Source: Bacilli bacterium
GTDB lineage: Bacteria > Bacillota_I > Bacilli_A > RF39 > UBA660
Assembly: GCA_017411405.1 (NCBI GenBank)
Contig: JAFQQE010000002.1
Coordinates: 1-33,674 of the forward strand
DNA length: 33,674 nt
Direction: 5' to 3'
In this document: piece by piece, positions 1 to 5,871 of the stretch
Layout of the letters: the number at the start of each line of letters is the position of its first letter
Position numbering within the stretch: the first letter of the stretch is position 1
Made by a program: the position numbers and the translations under genes
The notes under the pieces: generated by a model
Database searches by the model: none
What the model saw: only the letters and a program-made list of their open reading frames with translations
Told to the model about the DNA's origin: nothing

Positions 1-39
1 AATAAAAGGCAAGAAAAAACAAAAGAGAAAAACTTACAC

Positions 40-79
40 AAAAAGAGAAAAGTAGAATTTTTACTTTTCTCTTTTTAAT
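40..79. terminator. Strong bidirectional intrinsic terminator
   Basis: A 15-bp perfect stem (40-54 with 62-76) has a 7-nt loop. It is A-rich on the left and T-rich on the right, so it can work in either direction. It closes whatever gene lies to the left of the window or a leftward transcript entering from the right. Confidence 0.7.
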
Positions 80-365
80 ATACTACTTTTTTATTTGATG
101 TCTACTATTTGGGATTCACATCAATTTTGCTTAATACTTTTTATTGAAGTTTTGAAAATAATATTGCAATAATAAAACATAATTTTTTTTGACTTTGCTA
201 ATAACATAGTATTATTACTATTTATAGTTTTTGATGTGAAAAGAAAAACACCTAACTCAGCATTGGATTAGGTGAAACCAAATTAATGGTAACACTCAAC
301 TCAGCAATATTGAATTCCTTTTTTATTATATGAGGTTTCCCTCATCTACATACACTATAACATAA
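77..365. other. Intergenic stretch with several inverted repeats, no gene seen
   Basis: No supported ORF lies here. Visible structures are a 10-bp inverted repeat TTCACATCAA (115-124) with TTGATGTGAA (231-240); the nonamer AACTCAGCA occurring twice (254-262, 297-305); and a 6-bp hairpin ATGAGG/CCTCAT (330-345). A possible TTGACT -35 lies near 189. A small RNA is possible but not demonstrated. Confidence 0.4.
243..274 (-). terminator. Intrinsic terminator, leftward
   Basis: On the minus strand CACCTAA (from 274) pairs with TTAGGTG (to 249) around a 12-nt loop and runs into TTTTTCTTTT. It ends a leftward transcript. It lies downstream of the Nudix gene's own terminator, so it may serve a second short transcript. 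Confidence 0.6.
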
Positions 366-385
366 AAACGACTTATTTTAAGTCG
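364..385 (-). terminator. Terminator of the Nudix gene
   Basis: Read leftward, CGACTTA pairs with TAAGTCG (stem 369-375/379-385, 3-nt loop) and is followed by TTTTTATG. It lies about 110 nt past the Nudix stop codon. Confidence 0.7.
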
Positions 386-495
386 CTTTATATTTAATCT
401 CGAAAAATTAAATTCTACTGCAAATTTTGAAACAAGTAAACGTTTTTTTATAAATTTCTGCATTTTAATTAACTTTTTTATAACTTTCAAATAAC

Positions 496-1014
496 TTATT
501 TTTTTAAAATATGATTTACTACAACTTGATTTTCATCATAAAATAATTGCCAATTCATAGCATCTCTATGTTCTTCTAGTAACATTTTAAATAAAGTATC
601 TCTATCAACAAAAGATATTTTGAAGTTTTCTTTTATTTCTCCTTCGGTAAGATTCATATTATCTTTGTTAATTGTTTGATCAGTTTTAACATAATAAAAC
701 GTAGTAATTGTATGTCTTGGCCTAACTATATTAGTTCTATAATCAACAGCGTTATCATACATAGTTTCTAATTCTAAAACTTCATGAAATTCATCAGCTG
801 AGAAAACCATACCAGTTTCTTCTTTTATTTCTCTTTGAATAGCTACTAAGTTTTCTTCGTTTTTATCACATTTACCCCCAGGGAATATATATTTACCAGC
901 TTCACTACTTATAGCAAAACAACCATCTTTATTTTCTATAACAGCTCTAACTTTTCTAAATGTTTGCCATGAATCATCTGGTACTAAGTTTTTAGGATTT
1001 ATCAATATTTTCAT
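496..1014 (-). CDS. Nudix hydrolase family protein
   Basis: 172-aa cytosolic protein with a perfect Nudix box (G-x5-E-x7-R-E-U-x-E-E-x-G-U): G47, E53, R61, E62, E65, E66 and G68. The E residues ligate Mg2+ or Mn2+, and the family hydrolyses nucleoside diphosphates linked to another moiety. The short upstream strand containing PGGK is also typical. The substrate cannot be read from sequence; candidates include damaged nucleotides, ADP-ribose and capped RNA. The start is supported by GGAGG seven bases upstream and an extended -10 promoter. The gene forms a single transcription unit between its own promoter and the terminator at 364-385. Nothing about the composition is unusual. Confidence 0.9.
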   Translation of the reverse strand: MKILINPKNLVPDDSWQTFRKVRAVIENKDGCFAISSEAGKYIFPGGKCDKNEENLVAIQREIKEETGMVFSADEFHEVLELETMYDNAVDYRTNIVRPRHTITTFYYVKTDQTINKDNMNLTEGEIKENFKISFVDRDTLFKMLLEEHRDAMNWQLFYDENQVVVNHILKK

Positions 1015-1036
1015 TTAATAGTCCTCCATATTTTCT

Positions 1037-1045
1037 ATTATAACA
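1037..1045 (-). promoter_or_regulatory. Extended -10 promoter of the Nudix gene
   Basis: Leftward TGTTATAAT lies 23 nt before the start codon, between the tRNA terminator and the RBS. No good -35 is present, as is common for extended -10 promoters. Confidence 0.55.
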
Positions 1046-1053
1046 TAATTATA

Positions 1054-1081
1054 TAAAAAAACGAACCTTTGTGTGGTTCGT
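1054..1081 (-). terminator. Terminator of tRNA-Ala
   Basis: Leftward ACGAACC/GGTTCGT stem (1075-1081 with 1061-1067), 7-nt loop, followed by seven T. It lies just past the tRNA 3' end. Confidence 0.8.
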
Positions 1082-1093
1082 ATCAAATCACTA

Positions 1094-1170
1094 TGGTGGA
1101 GAATAAGGGACTCGAACCCTTGACCCTCTGCGTGCAAGGCAGATGCTCTAGCCAACTGAGCCAATTCCCC
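1094..1170 (-). tRNA. tRNA-Ala (anticodon TGC)
   Basis: The 77-nt cloverleaf with encoded CCA was folded by hand. Acceptor GGGGAAT pairs with ATTCTCC and contains the G3:U70 pair that identifies tRNA-Ala. The D arm is GCTC/GAGC. The anticodon stem TCTGC/GCAGA encloses CTTGCAC (anticodon TGC). The T arm AAGGG/CCCTT encloses TTCGAGT. It has its own TTGACA promoter and an intrinsic terminator, so it is a single-tRNA unit. Confidence 0.97.
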
Positions 1171-1185
1171 ACAAACGATAAATTA

Positions 1186-1214
1186 ATTTTACTATATTAA
1201 TTCATCATTGTCAA
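1186..1214 (-). promoter_or_regulatory. Consensus promoter for tRNA-Ala
   Basis: Leftward TTGACA (1209-1214), 17-bp spacer, TAAAAT (1186-1191), ending 15 bp before the tRNA 5' end. The perfect -35 fits a stable-RNA promoter. Confidence 0.75.
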
Positions 1215-1232
1215 CTACTTTTTTAAAAGTTT

Positions 1233-1553
1233 TTAATATATTTTTAAAATTTGATTAAAAAATATATATGAATTATTGAAAGTTATACATTTTTTATTTA
1301 TATTTATATTATTTATAAAACCATTTAAATTAATTATATTTTGATTTTTATATATAGTTATGTTTACTTTGTAATGATTAGTATAAGCATCGAATATTTT
1401 TTCATTTAGTAATTCTATTTGATCATCTGATAATATTGGTTTATCTACTTTTTTATTTTTTTCATTTATTTCGTTTATTATTTTTTTATCATTTATTAAT
1501 GAATTGAATGGTGCCCATTTAATATATGTTCTATCATGATAATTATTTTGCAT
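1233..1553 (-). CDS. YolD-like protein
   Basis: 106-aa protein whose N-terminus carries the YolD family signature DRTYIKWAPFNSL (residues 7-19), close to the family's D-R-G-x-I-K-W-x-P-F. YolD proteins occur next to UvrX-type Y-family polymerases and are believed to act as small partners of the polymerase in the DNA damage response, analogous to UmuD. The start overlaps the end of the polymerase gene by 11 bp, so the two are co-translated. The rest of the protein is rich in Asn, Ile and Lys and has a predicted beta-rich C-terminal half (YolD proteins often have this). The exact role in this organism is inferred from context. Confidence 0.85.
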   Translation of the reverse strand: MQNNYHDRTYIKWAPFNSLINDKKIINEINEKNKKVDKPILSDDQIELLNEKIFDAYTNHYKVNITIYKNQNIINLNGFINNININKKCITFNNSYIFFNQILKIY

Positions 1554-2808
1554 TATGTCCTCCTATTTTAGAATTTCTTGATTTTATAGTTGATGTAGAA
1601 AGTAGGCTAGTAGCTTTTAATATAGAATTATTTCCAAATTTATCGTTTATTTTATCTATAGTTTTGTATATATTTTTATTTTCTTCTATTTCTTTTATGC
1701 TATTGAATAAATTTAATTGAATATTGTTATTTTTTTCTAGTTTAGATAAACTGATACCAACTTTTCTAATAGGGGTATTTTCTTCATAATTACAATTAAA
1801 TATATTAATTAATATTTTGTATATTTTATCTTCATTATCTGTTGAACTATCTAATTTTTTTGAAACGGAGAATCCTCCTGTTATATCTTTAGAATATCCA
1901 ATGTGTAAAGAAACTCTACCTGTTTTTAAATTTTCTTTTCTTAATCTTTTAGTAACTATGCTTGTTGTTTCTTTTATAATTAAATTTATTTCGTTATTAT
2001 AGTAATCTTTAAATAATACTTGACTATTAGATATACTTTTTTCTTTAGCTTCTCTTTTAAAATCACTAATTTTACTTAAATCTATACCATTTGCATGATA
2101 CCATAGTTCTTCTCCTATAACTCCAAATTTTTCTTTTAATTTTAGTTTGTCATAGGTTGCTAAATCTCCAATGGTTTTTATATTTAAGTTATTTAGATTT
2201 TTTTCCATACGTTTTCCTATACCCCACATATTAGAAAGTGGAGTAATAGTCCATAATTTCTCTTTTATATCATTATATGTCCATTCTGCTATAAAATCTT
2301 TATTATGTTTGGCTTCTATATCCATACTAACTTTAGCGAGTAATAAATTTGGACCTATTCCTGCAGTTGCATATAGCCCAGTATTTTTATAGACTGATTT
2401 TAATATATCTTTAGCAAGTTCTTTAGTTGTTTTATTATATAATTTTAGATAGTTTGTAACATCTAGAAAGCATTCATCTATAGAGTATATATGTAGATCG
2501 TCAATTGATATATATTCTAAATAAGTGTTTATAACTTCTTTACTTTTATTTATATATAAACTCATTCGTGGACGAGCGGTAATATAATTTATGTGTTTTG
2601 GTATTTCATAAATTCTACCTCTAGATTTAACTCCCAAACTTTTTAAATATGGTGTAACTGCTAATGTTATTGCTCCTTGTCTATTTGGTTCTGCTACTAC
2701 TAATGGTGTTTTAAATGGATCTAGATTTCTCTCTATGCATTCACATGAAGCAAAGAAACTTTTTAAATCTATACATATAATATTTCTATTGATTTTTAAT
2801 TCATCCAT
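1543..2808 (-). CDS. Y-family (UvrX/ImpB-type) translesion DNA polymerase
   Basis: 421-aa error-prone polymerase that copies past damaged bases. Catalytic residues are visible: D14 in IDLKSFFASCE and D111-E112 in YSIDECFLDVT. F19 lies at the position of the ribose-excluding steric gate. A helix-hairpin-helix region follows (about 190-225, with MWGIGKR) and then the little-finger domain. QLNLF at 364-368 matches the beta-clamp binding motif. The C-terminal IGGHNAK is typical of the UvrX/YqjW branch rather than DinB. YolD follows with an 11-bp overlap. The promoter at 2826-2854 has an inverted repeat in its spacer that could bind a repressor, which would fit damage-induced expression. That regulation is an inference. 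Confidence 0.92.
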   Translation of the reverse strand: MDELKINRNIICIDLKSFFASCECIERNLDPFKTPLVVAEPNRQGAITLAVTPYLKSLGVKSRGRIYEIPKHINYITARPRMSLYINKSKEVINTYLEYISIDDLHIYSIDECFLDVTNYLKLYNKTTKELAKDILKSVYKNTGLYATAGIGPNLLLAKVSMDIEAKHNKDFIAEWTYNDIKEKLWTITPLSNMWGIGKRMEKNLNNLNIKTIGDLATYDKLKLKEKFGVIGEELWYHANGIDLSKISDFKREAKEKSISNSQVLFKDYYNNEINLIIKETTSIVTKRLRKENLKTGRVSLHIGYSKDITGGFSVSKKLDSSTDNEDKIYKILINIFNCNYEENTPIRKVGISLSKLEKNNNIQLNLFNSIKEIEENKNIYKTIDKINDKFGNNSILKATSLLSTSTIKSRNSKIGGHNAK

Positions 2809-2825
2809 TTATATCACCTAATATA

Positions 2826-2854
2826 ATTATAAATACATTTGTTTGTATAGTCAA
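2826..2854 (-). promoter_or_regulatory. Promoter of polymerase-yolD operon with operator-like repeat
   Basis: Leftward TTGACT (2849-2854), 17-bp spacer, TATAAT (2826-2831). The spacer contains ATACA-6 nt-TGTAT (2833-2848), an inverted repeat covering the polymerase binding site. It is not the B. subtilis LexA box (CGAAC-N4-GTTCG) but could be a lineage-specific operator. Confidence 0.6.
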
Positions 2855-2907
2855 TTGGCATTTATTGGCTAAGTTTTTATTTTTTGTTAAAATAGAATAG
2901 TGTAAAT

Positions 2908-3017
2908 TTGATTTGTTAGTAAAAATATGCTATAATATTTTTACCAATGGGGGTTGGGACTAATAGATTTAAAATTAAACAACCAACATTTGGTTGTATT
3001 TTTTATAAAAAAAGGAG
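2908..3017 (+). promoter_or_regulatory. Promoter and attenuator-like leader
   Basis: The -35 TTGATT (2908) and the extended -10 TGCTATAAT (2929-2936) are followed by a leader of about 80 nt. The leader contains CAACCAA-CAT-TTGGTTG plus ATTTTTT (about 2980-3003), an intrinsic terminator just before the AAAGGAGG of the next gene. GGTTG in the early leader (about 2954) could pair with CAACC and open the terminator. Confidence 0.5.
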
Positions 3018-3025
3018 GAAGTTTT

Positions 3026-3280
3026 ATGTCAACAATTTACGATTTAAAAAAAGAATGTGTTAAAAGAATGTTATCATATAGTATTTTAGAAAGAGAGTAT
3101 AATAGATATAATTTAACAGAATTTTTAAAAACTCGTTCAATGGAAGAATTAGAAGAGTATGTTAGTTTAATTGTACGTGATGATATAATAGGAATTAGAG
3201 CTAATATTTATGATGCAATATTGTTAGAAATTGAATATAGAAACAATTCAAAAATTATTGAAAAGAAAAAAACATTATAA
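3026..3280 (+). CDS. Small protein of unknown function
   Basis: 84-aa protein, not recognised. It is predicted mostly helical, with many charged residues (ECVKRM, EREYNRY, MEELEEY) and no membrane segment or signal peptide. The start is fixed by AAAGGAGG eight bases before ATG 3026. An upstream TTG in the same frame lacks an RBS and lies inside the leader. The gene is monocistronic, preceded by a terminator-like leader hairpin, so expression may be controlled by attenuation. It ends 65 nt before the next promoter. Confidence 0.65.
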   Translation: MSTIYDLKKECVKRMLSYSILEREYNRYNLTEFLKTRSMEELEEYVSLIVRDDIIGIRANIYDAILLEIEYRNNSKIIEKKKTL

Positions 3281-3304
3281 ATATTAATAAAATATAGAAA
3301 AGGT

Positions 3305-3340
3305 ACGCTAACGAAATAATTGCTGTATTGGTGTTAGTGT
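3305..3340. other. Hairpin between two genes
   Basis: ACGCTAAC (3305-3312) pairs with GTTAGTGT (3333-3340), including one G:U pair, around a 20-nt loop. No T-run follows on either strand, so it is a weak terminator candidate at best. It lies just upstream of the TTGACA at 3346. Confidence 0.35.
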
Positions 3341-3345
3341 AAAAT

Positions 3346-3374
3346 TTGACAAATGTTCGCTTTTTTGATATAAT
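3346..3374 (+). promoter_or_regulatory. Consensus promoter
   Basis: TTGACA (3346-3351), 17-bp spacer, TATAAT (3369-3374), 24 nt before the start of the 3398 gene. Both hexamers match consensus exactly, so strong constitutive expression is likely. Confidence 0.8.
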
Positions 3375-3397
3375 TTATGTATCAATAGGGGGTATAT

Positions 3398-4327
3398 ATG
3401 AGTAAGTATAAGTATAGATTGTGTTATAAAACAATAGATGGTGTTGAATTTGTCGATATAAATGGTTTAAAAAATATAAATGAAAATATTAATAACGCCT
3501 TAGCAAATTTCGATAGTTTTGATTTAAAGTCTATAGCTATTTTAACTAGTATGTTTGATAACGAGTATAGTTTACTAACTTTTTTAAAACAAAACAAAAA
3601 AATTCCAACTTATGTTAATAATTTGTTTGTAACAATGGATGAAAAAAAGAAAACTGGTAAAATAGAATATAAACCAATAAAAAACGGAGATTCATTATTA
3701 TATAGTAAAGATACAAAATTTTTATTCGTTAAAGAAATATATGGTTATTTAGAAAAAAATAAAACTAATGGGCATTTAATGGAAAAATTATTTGAAGATT
3801 TATATTTAAAATATAATGAGATTTTAAATCAATTAAAGCAAAAAAATGAATATAATACAAAGACTTATAATGTATTAAAATCTAATAAAAATTTAGATTC
3901 TAAAAAATTAAATGAATTAGAAAAGTTAATTGAATCAACTAAAAAGTCTATAACTTCTTTTGAAAGAGTAGTAAATTTATATAGTTGTTTAATTGGTGAT
4001 GCAAGAGATATTAAAAAAATTGGATATGATACTTTAAGTAATAGTGCTAAAGTTGAATATGAAAAAAGAATTAAAGAACTTATCATAGTAGAGTTTTATA
4101 ATTATACGTATAATGGAAGTTTGTATGCTTTTGAAAGAAAAGATTGCAAACAAAGTTCATTTAGAAAAGTTTATGATTTTGCTGTTTATATGAAATTAAA
4201 TAAAGATAAATTAGAAACTAAAGAAATGAAAGAAGAAAATAAAACGGTTACTAAAAAGTTATCTGGAGAAGAAGAATTTATAGATTGGAAAGAAGATTAT
4301 AAAAGATTAAGTAAAAAGAAAGCTTAA
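3398..4327 (+). CDS. Hypothetical protein, helical with coiled coil
   Basis: 309-aa lysine-rich cytosolic protein that I do not recognise. An N-terminal alpha/beta segment (about 1-120) is followed by a long helical, probably coiled-coil part (about 125-185, many Lys, Asn and Leu) and a second globular part that ends in a charged tail. There is no signal peptide or transmembrane segment. The start has AGGGGGT seven bases upstream and a perfect consensus promoter, so the product may be abundant. Its last codons form the left arm of its own terminator. Codon use resembles the neighbours. No function is proposed. Confidence 0.75.
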   Translation: MSKYKYRLCYKTIDGVEFVDINGLKNINENINNALANFDSFDLKSIAILTSMFDNEYSLLTFLKQNKKIPTYVNNLFVTMDEKKKTGKIEYKPIKNGDSLLYSKDTKFLFVKEIYGYLEKNKTNGHLMEKLFEDLYLKYNEILNQLKQKNEYNTKTYNVLKSNKNLDSKKLNELEKLIESTKKSITSFERVVNLYSCLIGDARDIKKIGYDTLSNSAKVEYEKRIKELIIVEFYNYTYNGSLYAFERKDCKQSSFRKVYDFAVYMKLNKDKLETKEMKEENKTVTKKLSGEEEFIDWKEDYKRLSKKKA

Positions 4328-4335
4328 TCTTTTTT
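4301..4335 (+). terminator. Terminator overlapping the end of the 3398 gene
   Basis: AAAAGATTAAG (4301-4311) and CTTAATCTTTT (4323-4333) form an 11-bp perfect stem followed by TT. The left arm lies within the last codons, so translation to the stop codon would compete with folding. Confidence 0.65.
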
Positions 4336-4381
4336 ATTTGAATAAAAGTAATTTATGTTTTATAATAAAAAGGGTGTAATA

Positions 4382-4897
4382 ATGAAAAAGATATATATAG
4401 TACTAAGTCATAGTGGTTCTATACCTTCTAGGATAATAAAAATGTTTACTCATTATAAATATAGTCATGTTGCTATATCTTTTGATAAAGATTTAGAAAC
4501 TATGTATAGTTTTGGTAGAAAAAAGGTAAATAGACCATTTGATGGAGGATTTATTATAGAACATAAATTAAGTGATTTTTATCAGAAATTTAATAAAACT
4601 AATATAATTGTTTTGGAAATAAGTGTTAGTAATTTGAATTATATAAAATTATTAAATAAAATAAAAAAATATAAAATACATAAAGAATTATATAAGTATG
4701 ATATATTAGGTTTGATACCAAGATTTTTTAATATAAAGATAGAAAGAAAGTATCATAATAATTGTAGTGAGTTTGTTGGAAGAGTATTAGAAGAAAGTAA
4801 CATTTATAAATTTAATAAAAGTGTAATTAAACCTAAAGATTTTATGAAGATACCTAATAAAAAGATTATATATAAAGGGCTTTTATTTAATTATTAG
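4382..4897 (+). CDS. Permuted NlpC/P60-type (YiiX-like) hydrolase
   Basis: 171-aa protein resembling circularly permuted papain-like enzymes of the NlpC/P60/LRAT superfamily. The motif YSHVAI places the catalytic His at H29, and NNCSEFV near the end places the catalytic Cys at C128. MYSFGRK (41-47) and GGFIIE (55-60) are characteristic of the Firmicute members. These enzymes cleave amide or thioester bonds; permuted forms have been linked to lipids as well as peptides, so the substrate is open. No signal peptide is visible, so it is likely cytosolic. ATG 4382 is chosen because AGGGTG precedes it; an upstream in-frame start at 4355 has no RBS. xerC starts 7 nt after the stop, suggesting co-transcription. 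Confidence 0.75.
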   Translation: MKKIYIVLSHSGSIPSRIIKMFTHYKYSHVAISFDKDLETMYSFGRKKVNRPFDGGFIIEHKLSDFYQKFNKTNIIVLEISVSNLNYIKLLNKIKKYKIHKELYKYDILGLIPRFFNIKIERKYHNNCSEFVGRVLEESNIYKFNKSVIKPKDFMKIPNKKIIYKGLLFNY

Positions 4898-4904
4898 AGG
4901 TTTT

Positions 4905-5780
4905 ATGAAATATAAAGATGAATATTTGATTTATTTAGAAAATATAAAAAAATATAGTAATAATACTGTTATTAATTATGAGTTGGATCTTAATTTGTTT
5001 GAAGAATATTTAAGGTTGAAACATAAAGATGTTATTTCTATAGAGTATAAAAATATATTAGATTTTATAGCATATTTAAAGGATGAACATAAGAGTAGTA
5101 GTATAAATAGATGTTTAAGTAGTATAAGAAGTTATTATAATTATTTAATTAAAAATAATGTTATTTCAACTAACCCTTTTAATTTGGTAAGTTCTATGAA
5201 GAAAGAAAAAAAATTACCTGAATATTTTAAATATAATGAATATGAAGAAATAATTAATAGTATAGATGTTAGTACGGATTTAGGTGTTAGAAATAAGTGT
5301 ATTTTTGAAGTTTTATTATCTACTGGATGTAGAGTTAATGAACTTGTAAATATTAAATTAAATGATGTAGATTTAAAATTATGTGAAATTAAAGTATTAG
5401 GTAAAGGTAATAAAGAAAGAATAGTATATTTAGGTAGTTATGCTATTAAAGCTATAGAAGATTATTTAAGTGTGAGAAGTAATTTATTGAATAAAAAAAG
5501 TTCAGAGTTTTTATTTTTAAATCATTTAGGTAATAAAATAACTACGAGAGGTATAAGAGATATAATTGATAAAATTTTATTAAAGTCATGTACTAATTTG
5601 AAAATTACTCCTCATACTTTTAGACATTCTTTTGCAACTATGTTATTAAATGAGGGTTGTGATTTAAAGAGCGTACAAGAATTATTGGGACATGTTTCTT
5701 TATCAACTACTAGTATTTATACTCATGTATCTAATGAAGAATTAAAAAGGGTTTATTTACATAGTAATCCTAGACAATAA
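4905..5780 (+). CDS. xerC: Tyrosine recombinase XerC-like
   Basis: 291-aa site-specific recombinase. The N-terminal SAM-like core-binding domain (about 1-95) is followed by the catalytic domain with the full set R143, K167, H237, R240, H263 and nucleophile Y272. XerC and XerD act together at dif to resolve chromosome dimers. The segment TTRGIRDI and the PR-containing tail favour XerC/CodV over XerD, whose likely partner is at 30674-31540, but an integrase of similar size cannot be excluded. It lies 7 nt behind the hydrolase gene and is closed by a terminator. It sits directly upstream of ppdK, whose 3' end shows signs of site-specific insertions. Confidence 0.85.
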   Translation: MKYKDEYLIYLENIKKYSNNTVINYELDLNLFEEYLRLKHKDVISIEYKNILDFIAYLKDEHKSSSINRCLSSIRSYYNYLIKNNVISTNPFNLVSSMKKEKKLPEYFKYNEYEEIINSIDVSTDLGVRNKCIFEVLLSTGCRVNELVNIKLNDVDLKLCEIKVLGKGNKERIVYLGSYAIKAIEDYLSVRSNLLNKKSSEFLFLNHLGNKITTRGIRDIIDKILLKSCTNLKITPHTFRHSFATMLLNEGCDLKSVQELLGHVSLSTTSIYTHVSNEELKRVYLHSNPRQ

Positions 5781-5786
5781 ATAATT

Positions 5787-5835
5787 AAAATATTGTAAAA
5801 TTGGAGCAATTCTATTGTTTACAATATTTTTTTTT
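5787..5835 (+). terminator. Terminator of xerC
   Basis: AAAATATTGTAAA (5787-5799) pairs perfectly with TTTACAATATTTT (5818-5830), followed by more T. The right arm and T-run overlap the spacer of the ppdK promoter. Confidence 0.75.
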
Positions 5836-5843
5836 GTTATACT
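5815..5843 (+). promoter_or_regulatory. ppdK promoter
   Basis: TTGTTT (5815-5820), 17-bp spacer, TATACT (5838-5843), 28 nt before the ppdK start. The xerC terminator occupies the same bases, so incoming transcription is stopped as the new one starts. Confidence 0.55.
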
Positions 5844-5871
5844 AAAGAAGTCAAGAAAATGGAGGATGATT

